Below are positions 46,319-57,050 of a stretch of 64,000 nt of DNA, piece after piece. Source of the DNA: Symsagittifera roscoffensis. Lineage: Eukaryota; Xenacoelomorpha; Acoela; Convolutidae. How positions within the stretch are numbered: the stretch's first letter is position 1; each line of letters opens with the position of its first letter. The stretch covers positions 5,188,647-5,252,646 of the forward strand of contig NC_087067.1 in assembly GCF_963678635.1 (NCBI RefSeq). Reading direction: 5' to 3'. Made by a program: the position numbers and the translations under genes. Below the pieces are notes generated by a model. That model had not been told where the DNA came from and ran no database searches. It saw only the letters and a program-made list of their open reading frames with translations.

Positions 46319-47438
46319 GTAAATGAACCTTGACATCTGATTCTGTGCTAGTAATTTGAGCCTACAGGAAAAATAATTTTATTGCGGCAAAAAAAAACGA
46401 ACATTTACAAGAAACGAACGCTTGCGGCGCTGTGCTCCGATGCGCTTATATTATGCAAAAAAATATTTGATATTACTTTTTGTTGCGTTTTGTTTAGGAA
46501 TTGAATTAAATACAGAACTGAAAAAAATTGGCTTTTCTTTTCTCAAGTTCGAAGAAATTTTCATTGTTTTTTTTTGCGTATATTTAAGCATGTGATACTA
46601 TTTTTGTTTAGTTTCTTTTATACCCAATTAAGACCCCAATTTTTTGTGATTTTGTAGTCAATGTTAAAACGAAATGTTTTAAGAGCCAATTTTGTTCATT
46701 TTGAAATTCCTTAATTTTTTGGCAAAACTTTGAAAGTTTTTTTTTTGTTAATCTTCCCAAACACAGTTGCATGTACAGAATGATATATTTCTCATCTGGT
46801 AACGCGTTATATAGACCATATGGGTTGCCTTATTCAATTTAATTTTATTTTAGAGTCGCTCGAACTTGTCGCGAAAGCGCACTAACCATCTATGAAACTT
46901 TCCGCTTATCAAATAGTTTATTTCTGAAAACCTAGGCGTTTTGTTTTTACTTTTGGAAACTGTGAGAAAATTTTTTGTGCTTTTTTGGTTTCATTTTTTA
47001 CATTTTTTTGTGGTTTGGGCGCAGCCAACTTTAGGTAATAAATGAGCTATTAACTTCGTGGTGTTGATGCGTTACCGGCTACTTAATCTGTCTTAAAAAT
47101 TTATTCAAACCCGAATTGAGCTGAAGCAAGTTTTTTTTTGTTATACTTTTTGGTTATAAGTTATTGGAAGTTAGGAGCATCACTTTGTGTTTCTCTAGCG
47201 TATCGATTATCATTTATAGAACAAAAACTATTCATGAACTTTTTAAAGATTTTTCAAATCTTTGAAAAGATATCATCACTTTCTAAATCGACTAGAAATT
47301 TTTCATCAAAATATTGTCACAAGACGAGAACAGCAGGTGGAATAATCAAGATGTCGACCTTTTCAGAGCATTCTGTTTAGTGATAATGTGCCCTTGCATT
47401 TGATTTGATTAAAATTTAAACAGTTCCAATTAAATTTG
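46319..47438. other. intronic AT-rich DNA
   Basis: First part of the 4.6-kb intron interrupting M1. Nothing recognised before the mobile-element cluster at 47.4 kb. Confidence 0.45.
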
Positions 47439-48950
47439 TTCCGACTTTCAGAGAAGATGGAGGATTTTTGCTTGGGCTAGTTTTTCATTCATTCAATTTT
47501 AAAACTTTTGAATAATTGTTTTTTTTTTAGACATTTTTTCATAAATGAACCCTATTTTTTCACATTATCGTGCCCTCAGCTCAAGTTTTCAATGACTTTT
47601 TTTATTACCTGTGATCAATTCTTGTAAATTTATAGGCGCTTGCAAATTGCATATTTGGCCAATATGTGGAAAAACCAATTATTCCAATTTGATATTAGGC
47701 CAGCAATTTTGGTAATATAATTTTGGTGCAAGTCTCTAAATACATCCAAATGCTTTTACTTAGTGTTTTGGGGGTATTTCATTAAATCCACTATTTTATC
47801 AAACAAATTCTTTAAAGTGAAACCCGCACTGGAGTTCCATGGATAATATTTCATTTTATAGTCAGTTTAAAATTTAAACTTTAAATAGTCACTTTAAAAT
47901 TACGAAAAAAAATCGATCATAATCCATCAAAAATGGATTATAATCATAATACTTTTTTTATTAAAATCAATTTTAATGGATTAAAATCGGTTATAATGTA
48001 TTTTTGAGATGAAATTTTGAAATTTGCATTTTTAAAAAAAAGTTATCTCATTTCTTTTTGGTGCATTTGCTATGTATTACGTTTCATAAATTTTTAGTTT
48101 TGAAAAAATATTTCAATTATTTAAATTTTCTCTTCTTTTTCTTTATTACGTAAACTCCATCGCCTCTCTTAACAACCCCCTGCCCCTGTTAACCCCGCCC
48201 CCCCACAGTTTACCCCTCCTCATTTTACCCCCATCTTAGTTTAAACCCCCCTCCCCCGTTTACTGAACGTTGGCTGGTTAAGAAAACGTGGCGGCGGGGG
48301 GGGGGGGGGGTGGGGAGGGTGGAACAAAAAACTTGGGTGAGGGGGTTGAAATGGAGAATGGGGATAAATAGTTGTTGTTCATACTGAGTAAACCCCCTCC
48401 CCTGTCCCCGTTTAATGGTAAATAAACTGGGGGGAGGGGTGTAAACTATAACTTGGGGGTTGGTTTTGGGGGTAAACTTTTGTAAAAATGGGGGTGGGCG
48501 TAGGGAATAACGCATGGGAGTGGGGGAGTTTTGGTTTGGGCAAATGCGAATGGGAGGCAAAGTGAGGGGAGTAATTTGAGTAGGTTTAGGTTGCGAGTAG
48601 GCCGTGAGTAACACAGAAATTATGCAATTTTTTTGCAATGAATTTGCAAAAAATTTTAAAAATTATAATCCGTTATAATCAAGTATAATGGATTTTAAAT
48701 GGATTATAATCCATTATAATGGATTTTAATGGATTGTGTTTTTACGAAAACAATCAATTTTTAATGAGAATATAATTGATTTTGTGGTCTAAATTTGCAG
48801 AAATAATGGATTATTATGACAACCTTTTAGACAACAATTTTCCATTATTATCGTTTATTATGCATGGAAGTCCGGTGCGGGAAGCTTTGTTTCGGCTATA
48901 AGGGCCAGTCAGGAAACTCAAGATGTGTCCCTGATTTAAGAGCAGTCTTG
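47439..48950 (+). mobile_element. hairpin-ended repeat family, copy G, split by a nested element
   Basis: The head TTCCGACTTTCAGAGAAGAT opens at 47439. The tail CAGGAAACTCAAGATGTGTC plus CCTGATTTAAGAGCAGTCTTG closes at 48950. Removing the nested 1,059-bp element (47823-48881) leaves about 450 bp, close to the family length. The arms are diverged and the tail is the subfamily type also seen near 27.85 kb. Confidence 0.6.
47823..48881. mobile_element. DNA transposon with CCCGCAC inverted ends, copy 2
   Basis: The left end CCCGCACTGGAGTTCCATGG pairs with the reverse complement of the right end, CCCGCACCGGACTTCCATGC. ATTATAATC arrays lie inside both ends (47905-48000 and 48655-48760). The interior is strongly strand-skewed: C-rich TTTACCCC-like units at 48160-48260 followed by G-rich units to about 48560, with a G run at 48294-48311. 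'AA' occurs on both flanks. Long antisense frames through this G/C-rich core are compositional artefacts. Confidence 0.8.
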
Positions 48951-49331
48951 CTATGTTCTGTATTATAAATGGAAAAGTGAAATACATTTGCTAAATTTTG
49001 TCTTCTTTGGGCATTTTTTGCTAAGCTAACGAGTAAAAATACAGTGATATTTGATTCTTTGTATCAGGCAAAGCCATAAAATTGAGGCAGAACTTCACTC
49101 CTTGTAATTAAATTTTGTTAATGATGTTTGTAGAAAGTCTCCAACTATTTGCAATTTTTTTGCACTGAGACTTTTGTTCAATTGATATCGCTTGATGAAG
49201 CTTAATAGCATGACTATTCAATTTAGAGTCGCCTCTGAACATAATATTTAGCCGCTAACGCGATAAGTTGTGTTTGAACGATCCTATATTCGTTAATCTA
49301 GACAAAGGAGTTCAAGAAAAAAAACAGGCTC

Positions 49332-49606
49332 GAGGTTTGCTATTTATGTTTCGACCGAGGCGGGTCAAACGCATGTCAGAGTTCGACCAAAAATCCATAG
49401 TCGAGAAGGTCCAATAGTCAAATTCAAAGTTGTTACCGGTCAAACTCTTCGGTTGAACTCGGTGGAAACGTTTTTCTCGGTCAAATTTGGTTAAAACTTT
49501 TTCTCGGTCTAACTTGGTCGGTTTGTTCTTCATCGCTCGATTATAGTTGAAACACGAAACATAGATAGCTCTGGCCGAGTCGGTCGGAATATAAATTGCA
49601 AACCTC
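49332..49606. mobile_element. MITE with 28-bp inverted ends
   Basis: GAGGTTTGCTATTTATGTTT plus CGACCGAG on the left matches the reverse complement of the right end, GAGGTTTGCAATTTATATTC plus CGACCGAC, with four differences. The interior holds several GACCGAGAAAAA/GGTCGAAC-like short repeats, which give an apparent 105-codon minus frame that I do not believe is a gene. Target duplication not resolved. Confidence 0.75.
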
Positions 49607-50884
49607 AACCGCGGAAATGCGGAAAACATGCGCTATAATGCATCTAAATTATATGACGAGTACAAAAATTGTACATATTTTTCAATTCGAACATAAATAC
49701 ATCTATTTGTAGCGCAGAGTTGATTCCCTGACTAAAAAAAATTCTCTTTTTTTTTGCTCTTTTTGGTACAATTTTGTAACATCACTTTTTCTCTGAGTGA
49801 CCCAAAAAAAATAGTTACCTTATCTGAAAGTGAGCACACGCTCATAATCACATCTTAATTTCAGCCTTGAAAAAAGCCCAAAATTTCTTATTTGCAAATT
49901 TTATGAAAGAATTGGGTCAAAATAGGATCCGCCCTCAGTAATTTGCGCCCACGTACCATAATTTATTTAGCTTGTGCAAGACTTGAAATGAAAAATTCTG
50001 TTTAATCAAGCAGTATTGTTTCAGTTAGAAGAAACTGGATAAAATATTTGGTAGGAAAATAATTGTGGGAAAAGAAACACTTCTCTATGAGAGAGAAGCA
50101 AACCAAAAAATAGCTCTCCAAAAACCATGTCCAAATGTTTGGTTGATTGCCTAAATAAGAAGACGGGTTTTATCAGGCGTCTAGACTAGTCTTTAGACTC
50201 CAATCCGAACAGCAGTAATTGGTTGCTACTCCCATAATAACTCCCCAAAACCCTTATCAATTGAAGATCTAAGATTGAAGATTTAGACCTTGGGGCTTAC
50301 TGTGTCCTTAAATTAGGTTTACGGCAGATTAATTTCTTTCGATTACTTTTAAACTTTATTACTTTAATTCAAAATTCACGGTCAACCTAACAAGCCGCTT
50401 TCAGAGTCCAGCTATTAAAACAAGGAATTGGTTCAAGTTAAAGAAAAATCGTAGCGTCTGGAATAACAAAGTTGCTGAAATATGTTCTTGTGTTCATTCA
50501 GGGATATATCTAGTGTAAGTACGGAGTAAGCCGATTTGAGAAAAAAAATGAAATTTTGGTCGGAAGTTTTAAGTGGTCGACCAAATTGATTTCCCGAAAT
50601 GTCTCATAACGCTATAAAAAATCTATTTTGCGAAGGTGTCTTCAGAAAATATTTCAGGGTCGGTTGGCCGAAAATGACTGTCAATAAAATTATCATTAAC
50701 TGGTTTGTTTTTCTCAACAAATTACTCTTGTTCATGGCAGCAAAAAACTCGACTTGTAGTGTCTATGGATTCAATAAAAATGCCATTTTATCATCTCTCT
50801 AGCTAACTTTAAGGGGGGATGGGGGTGTTTTAATGTTTATTATCAAAATCAGTTTTCTTTGATTCATTTTTTTTTGTATTTAAG

Positions 50885-51040
50885 ATGTGTATAGTGACGT
50901 TGAGTTTCTGTGGCTTCGCTCTGGACTACCAGGACGTGAAGTTCCGCATAGCTGGCAACTTGACCTTGCTACTGACCTCTGTCGCTTTCAAGCTATCTGT
51001 CAATCAACACCTCCCGATGATACCATACCTCACTGGACTG
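50885..51040 (+). CDS. pLGIC exon 5: end of M1, M2 pore helix, M2-M3 loop
   Basis: The acceptor tttttttttgtatttaag ends at 50884 and the donor CTG|gtaagt is at 51041; phase 0 at both. MCIVTLSFCGFAL completes M1. The pore helix reads NLTLLLTSVAFKLSVNQHLP, with P at 23' and L at the conserved 9' gate position. YLTGL then starts the M2-M3 loop. The selectivity-filter region (-2' to 2') reads K-F-R-I-A: neither the P-A-R of anion channels nor the E at -1' or -2' of cation channels. A Lys at 15' follows Phe 14'. Ion selectivity cannot be predicted safely. Confidence 0.95.
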
Positions 51041-51451
51041 GTAAGTCAGGAAAAAATAACTATAATAATCATATTAAATTGTTTTCAAGCTAGTATTCCA
51101 GTAGTCCTTGTTATAAAACCGCATTTACAACCATTAAACAAACATTAGCCTGAGAGATAGTCATGAGAACTTCTGGTCCGTTTTCAGAATTCTCTGGTTC
51201 AGACTTCAACTGATGTTTTGGACCAAATTACCAATACCCCCCTCCACCCATCCCCCCGAAGCCATTATGGGAGAGGTTGTTAATTCGGCTCTGAGTTCGA
51301 ATTTTTAGCCAATCACAATATAGCATTTTACACGCAGCTCTTAGCAAATTCAATTTAAACTTTTGAACTGAACGCTGGGGTGAAGGATTTTACCTTGGTC
51401 TGTTTGGGGGAAAATATAAGCTTGATCCAAAGTTTCAGAACCATTAAGCTA

Positions 51452-51617
51452 TGTTGCCGAAGCAACTACATTTTCCCAATCTTCATAATCAAAAGTCACT
51501 GTGATCAAACATTTGTAATCTCTGTGATATAAACACTCGCGAAACAAACCAGAACTAAGAAAGTTGACTCTTGGAGCCATGTTTTGACCTAAAGTGACGA
51601 GTCAACTACATGTTTTG
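51452..51617 (+). repeat. 5' LTR segment of the BEL/Pao element
   Basis: Begins TGTTGCCGAAGCAACTAC, itself a small inverted repeat (GTTGC...GCAAC). It matches 58707-58873 with only about four differences. Homology stops at ATGTTTTG; where the LTR really ends is unclear. Confidence 0.8.
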
Positions 51618-53132
51618 GCGAGCAAAAAAGCCGATCTCATCAATTTTCGTACAGTCTTACAGATCAAAGAGTTTCTTATTTAGTAAAGAAGGAATACAAT
51701 CCCCCTTTTTTGGAATTTTCGGGAAAATTTCAGCAAATAATTTGGTTTGGTAAGTTGGTTAAGTTCTACAACACAGCGACACAAAACAGCGATATAATAC
51801 AATTAATCCAAAGATACAATACAGTGGTAAAAATGTGTTTTTTGAATATGTTTTGAATACTGTTTCAGAAGATTGGATTCTCATCTCGCAAATGTATGAT
51901 ACTGACAATCAAAATACACTGATAAGGTTGTGAATATTTATTCACAAATTGGATGCTTTTCTTGGTTTGAACTACTTCTCTATTCAGCTGGAATTTGGGC
52001 TTCTCCTTCAAAAATACTAGAAAAAAAGAAGAATTGAAAACAAAAGGAAGACGAATAGTTGAACAAAATACAGGCTGAAGAAAACCAAGATTAGATGTGG
52101 GCAATTATATTTTTTAAAGTTTAACCCCGAATTGTCTCGTTTTTTTTTCTCACACACTTTCAAAAAATCCAGAAAAAAAACATACTCGAGCCTTTTGTTT
52201 TTTGTAGTAGTTTTTGTTGGTCGCTGCCTTAAATATTTTTGACAATTTATTTCAATCTCTTCCCAACAAAAAAGAAAAAGAAAACTGTCTTATTAGACTG
52301 TGATAGAGATAACCAATTTCTGAACACACTGAGAACAAACAACCTTTTGTACTTTTCCTTGTCAATTCATCTTGTTCGTTGTAATTTTACTTCGCAAAAT
52401 AAAACAACTATCTTGGTTCGAAATTTTGTACGTGAAAGCAAAAGTTGAATTCGAATTTGAAGAGAAAACGAATTAAATAACATTTCCTTGCATTTTTTGA
52501 AAAACAATAACGCTTCTTGTTAAAGTGTAATGTGACATATCAAAAAGTAAAAAATATACTGGCACTTGATGCTGCAGTTTTGAAGACTATGTCTACTTAA
52601 ACAATTTGGCTAGAATTGCATTGAGCATAACAAAACATCTGTTTGACAGTTCATAGAAGAACTCTTTGAAGATTGTTTTTCAACTTTTTGTTTTTATTTC
52701 ACATGACAGAAAAGTAAAACTTAAATTGGCTTGAGGTTAATACGAGTATTGCAATTAAAATTGTCATTTGATTTGATTTATAAACTACCACCCTAAAACT
52801 ATAGATAAATAGGTTTTGGTGGGCCTAAACAAAAAAATACATAACAAAAAGTCTTTTTGACAGTTCACGGAACAACGCTTTGTTTGTTTTTCAATTTTTG
52901 ATTGACTTTAATTGCGCATGCCTTAATTGTAAAACATAAATTAAAAAAACATATAAAAATCTTAGACGGACTTTAAAAAAAACGTTTTCTAAATCATAGA
53001 CGATTCCTGGTTTTGTTTAATTTTCCTTTTTTCTAACTAATTTGCGCATCGCCTCGGTTTTATATAGCCGTTCTCACAATCTACATACGACAGGATCTTC
53101 GACGATCAACTTCAATAGCAACAAAAAAAACG
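51618..53132 (+). other. BEL leader or interrupted LTR, unassigned
   Basis: About 1.5 kb separates the recognisable LTR from the first gag ATG. It is AT-rich, has no counterpart after the 3' LTR segment, and no TGG-type primer-binding site was recognised. It may be an unmatched remainder of a longer LTR, an insertion, or both. Confidence 0.4.
53058..53067 (+). promoter_or_regulatory. TATA-box-like sequence upstream of gag
   Basis: TTTTATATAG lies about 65 bases before the gag ATG, in a local rise of G+C. If the LTR extends this far it could be the element's promoter. Position-based guess. Confidence 0.25.
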
Positions 53133-54003
53133 ATGTCAGCGTGCAACAGATTTCGCATTTGCCAAATGCAGCTCAATGGATCTCTCGACTTCTTGGATAA
53201 AAAACTCTGCTCAGTAAAATCAACTCGTTCTTTGAGTTCGTTAGTGGCAGCAGCAGAAGACAGACTGCAGGAACTGAATCAATTTTCAGCGGAAATCATG
53301 GATACCGGATCGCCCGAACAAACTAGGTTTGTCAAAGCAACAGCTACAGATATTGCAGTACGCCTCTTACAACTACAGAGTGGCATCAACGATAACGATT
53401 CACTAACTCAATACAACGCGCAACTTATCCACGACTTCGAGAGAAGAAACACGAAATCAGACAACGCGCATGCCGACATGGCCCCATCATCAATTACAGA
53501 CAATCATCGAGCAGAAACAAGCTATTCACTTCCAGACGATCGGAGAGCAGAAACAAGCCAACACTTACAAATTTACGACCCAAACTGCGGATACAACAAC
53601 TTACATCATCGTCCAAGACATTCTCAACCTAATATGAGCTCCGCAATAACCCACAACTATTCCGAAAGCAACGAACATCCGACAAACAGACAAGATGTTG
53701 TCACAGAGACAAGAATTTTTGACAGCAGCCCTCATCCCCCGTCGTTTGCAAACAACAACGCTTTTTCTCAATGCCAGCAATAAACCAATGATTGTCAATA
53801 ACTTTGGAGATGCAGGTGCTCAGCTGAGTACGGATACAACAATCGAGATCCACGACGATGTAAGTTCGGAAACTGTAGTCTACAACCAACAGCAGCCCAA
53901 TACAGCAAACAGCACAGTCCAAACAGCAGGGTTGCAAAGCCCATCGTTTGCTTTTACAATTCCGCAGCCTTATCACCTAATGCAACCGGGACTACACGAG
54001 TAG
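53133..54003 (+). pseudogene. gag: BEL/Pao gag, N-terminal part, frameshifted
   Basis: An ATG at 53133 opens 216 codons to a TAA at 53781-53783. The first third (LVAAAEDRLQELNQFSAEIM, then LLQLQSGINDNDSLTQYN) is helical; the rest is N/H/Q/P-rich. A second frame from about 53695 continues with the same composition to a TAG at 54001-54003. A single frameshift between about 53.70 and 53.78 kb plus that stop therefore break gag. Gag would assemble cytoplasmic particles. Confidence 0.85.
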
Positions 54004-55017
54004 ACCTACGACAAACTTCACAATCAATTTCCACCCTTCAACAATGCAAAACCGTCAACATTTAGCAGCAATGCCCTAGCGCCCTGTTCCTCAAACGTTA
54101 TATCAAGCAATCCACAGGCTTCCAAAACAATTGGACCAGAGAATTTCAACCAATACAGAACAAAGCGCGAGCAATGCCCTTCTTGTAAGAACGAACATAA
54201 CATCATGCAATGCCCACAGTACAGTTCTTCTACGCCACCTCAACGCTACAACATCGTAAAACAACTTGAACTTTGTGTCAACTGCTTAAGCCCTCATCAC
54301 CTCCGAACTACTTGTGTCTCAAACAACCGTTGTCAAGAGTGCAACGGGTTTCATCACACAAGCCTTCACGAGCCAAACAAGTTTAAAAAATCAACTTTCG
54401 TTGTCAACGCCCATCATGACTTGTTTCACAAAACTATGCACCCAACTTTACAAGAACCAGTTTGGGGTTCCGACAATTTTTGTAAACCCGCACCCCAGGA
54501 AACCCGAAACTTTAATCAGCAGTCTGCAGATTTTAACCAAAAAAGCAAAGAGTACAAACCTAAAAGTAGATGGTTTCCAAACCAACCAGACCTAAGCCGA
54601 TATGGTGCCCAGCACTCTAACAAATCAGAACATCAGCTATCAAAAACAGAGATGTCATCGCAACATAGCAAAGACGCAGCATGCGCAGAAAATCAGGGAG
54701 GATTCACTGCCTGTGAGTTTTCGAGTTTTTGTTCAGAACAACCTCAATGGTTTGAACAACTACAACTAATGCCGGTTTCATTCTGCCATGGTGAAACGAG
54801 CACAACTATTTATGCATTAATTGACCACGGGAGCCAATTTAGCTTCATCGTTGATGAAATAGCAGATAAACTACAATTTCCATCTGTGGAACACACATCA
54901 ATGTCTCTTCGTTATATCGACATTGATCATGAAATGCCAGTTGCAAAGGTTGATAATGCTGTTCACATCTCACCGCATGACAAACCGGATGTTAAGTTCT
55001 CAATGAATAATTTGTAA
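54004..55017 (+). pseudogene. gag-pol: BEL/Pao gag zinc knuckles and aspartyl protease
   Basis: This frame continues after the TAG at 54001. It contains CPSCKNEHNIMQC (C-x2-C-x3-H-x4-C) at 54175-54213, then CVNCLSPHHLRTTC, then CQECNGFHHTSLH, the Cys/His cluster characteristic of BEL/Pao. Further on, YALIDHGSQFSFI is the aspartyl-protease active-site region, but the catalytic D-S/T-G reads D-H-G. The frame ends at TAA 55015-55017. The protease motif change, if not a sequencing error, would inactivate it. Confidence 0.88.
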
Positions 55018-55051
55018 AAAAAATCCTTGCTTAAACATACCGGCGGCAGAT

Positions 55052-55606
55052 GTGTTTAATTTGAACGAGATTTGCAGCTCTACCAACACACTTCGCCATA
55101 TTCATTTTCCACACCTCGATCATGGGAAGATTGGAGCTTTGCTTGGTGTAAACTCATTCTTGTTTACATATCCTCTACACGTTATTGAAGGAAACAACTT
55201 CATACCTTCAGCTGTGCAGACAAAACTTGGATGGACATTAGCCGGCGAATACCATCTGAACAAAAATAGTCAACAGCGACACTCATCCAAAACAAAACAT
55301 CGGCCCTTTGTCTTCCACGTTTCTCGAAACAAAACAACAGAGCAACCTCTGGACTACCTTGTACAGCAGTTTTGGAAATTCGAGGAAAACGGAATCACTA
55401 CACTCAACAAAAACTACAGCAGCGACGACAAGCTTGCTCTCCAAATGTTGGATAACACGACAAGACTTGTAAATGGACGATACGAAATAGGTCTTCCCTG
55501 GAAACCCAACTCAAGTCTCAGCAACGACTACTGTGTAGCTCTGAAACAATTGCAATCATTGCGGAAAAGACTCGGAAAAAAACACCGATCTACAAAATTT
55601 TTATGA
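55052..55606 (+). pseudogene. pol: BEL/Pao protease-RT linker
   Basis: 185 codons in a frame shifted by one relative to the previous segment. It includes LGVNSFLFTYPLHVIEG and VQTKLGWTLAGEY, both typical of the region between protease and RT in BEL/Pao Pol, and LVNGRYEIGLPWKPNSSLSN. It ends at a TGA (55604-55606). The sequence just before, near an A run at about 55.57 kb, reads better in another frame, so two compensating frameshifts probably flank this stop. Confidence 0.85.
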
Positions 55607-55678
55607 AAAGACGCTAGTTACGGACTTGGAAAGTCTTACGCGCAGCCAGCAGTTTTTACCAAAGAAGTACCTTCTAGA

Positions 55679-56539
55679 TTGTGGTATCTGCCTCACCACG
55701 AAGTCGTAAGCCCTAACAAGCCGAGAAAGGTAAGGCGTGTATCAAATGCTGCCTCCAAATTCAAAGGCCAATCTCTAAATTCTAATCTGCTAACAGGCCC
55801 AGATTTGCTCACAATACTTACTGGAGTCCTTATGCGGTTTCGTAAGTTTGGTATTAGGACACTAGCTGACATTGAAGGAATGTTTATGCAAATAAGCATA
55901 AAAGCAGAAGACCGTTCCTCGCTACGTTTTCTCTGGGATCACAAAAATGTTATTAGACATTACCAGTTTTCAAGACTAATCTTTGGAGCAACTTGCTCTC
56001 CATTTTGTGCTATCTACATTCTACAGAAATGTGCCAAAGACAACACCGTGAAATTTCCGCTTGCCTTTGAATCCGTCAAAACAAATTTTTATATGGACGA
56101 CTACATTCACTCAGCGTCTTCACCCAACGACGCATTGGAGTCCGCTTTCCAGACAAAAGTAGCTCTACAACAAGGCGGATTTAGACTAACCAAGTTTGAA
56201 TCGAACAGCACTAAGGTACTTAACGGTTTACCAGCCTCGGAAAAAGAAACACCTAAGCCAACAACTAGAGTTCTAGGACAAAAATGGAATTTGACAAATG
56301 ACAAACTATACATGGAGCCTCCAAAGGCAATCAGTGGAGATGCCCACGAATACACACAACGGAAATTTTTTAGCCTAGTGTCCTCAACTTTTGATCCTCT
56401 GGGAATATTAGCACCAGTAACCATTTTGTTCAAAGCAATTTTGCAATCAACGTGGAAATTAGGCAATTCTTGGGACTCATTATTGCCCGCTAACAGTCAG
56501 AAAGAACTACAAAAGCTGCTAACCTCTTTGTGTCAATGA
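55679..56539 (+). pseudogene. pol: BEL/Pao reverse transcriptase
   Basis: WYLPHHEV, LLTGPDLLTILTGVLMRFR, LADIEGMFMQI (motif A Asp), SSLRFLWDHKN, FGATCSPFCAIYIL and NFYMDDYIHS (YMDD at 56090-56101) lie in the correct RT order, followed by LGQKWNL and FDPLGILAP, BEL/Pao hallmarks of the RT thumb/connection. The frame joins the upstream one across the TGA at 55604 without a net shift and ends at TGA 56537-56539. Catalytic residues are intact; the break is by flanking stops and shifts. Confidence 0.95.
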
Positions 56540-57050
56540 AACCTATCAGTCTTCCCCGAACACATTTCACAAGGCAATTAACAACACGGGATATTGTTCA
56601 ACTTCATACGTTCACGGATGCGTCCTTGATAGGAATGTCAGCAGTCGTTTACGTGAGAGTCGAATATCAACCAGAAAAACAATTGGCAACTCACTATGTA
56701 ATAGGTAAGAGCAAAGTAGCTCCAATCCAGCAGCTGAGTATTCCAAAATTAGAGCTTGAAGCAGCAATTATTGGATTTTGACTAGTTGCATTTGCTAAAG
56801 TACAACTTCAGCTTAACGTCGATCCTGACGTACATATGTGGACAGACAGTCAAGTTGTAATTGATTGGATCAACTCGAAGAAAAAACAAAAAAGTTTTGT
56901 GTCAAATTGTCTAGCTGAAATAAACGCTACTCAAGAAAACAATAACTGGCACCATATACCGACTCATCCGAACCCTGCTGATCACGGCACTAGAGGGATA
57001 AAACCTATAGATATCGAATCAAAATGGTTAGCAGACCCATCTTTTCTGGT
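56530..57050 (+). pseudogene. pol: BEL/Pao RNase H, interrupted by TGA
   Basis: HTFTDASLIGMSAVVYVR, LSIPKLELEAAIIG, MWTDSQVVIDWINS and HPNPADHGTRG supply the four acidic RNase H residues (D, E, D, D). The start overlaps the end of the RT frame in a different phase, so a frameshift near 56.53 kb is needed. An in-frame TGA at 56779-56781 sits right after the Glu helix. Confidence 0.92.

Noticed and set aside
48225-48638. 137-codon Pro-rich minus-strand frame
   Set aside because: Produced by the G-rich core of a transposon; no independent coding evidence.
49312-49629. 105-codon minus-strand frame with DREK repeats
   Set aside because: Coincides with a MITE and its internal short repeats.
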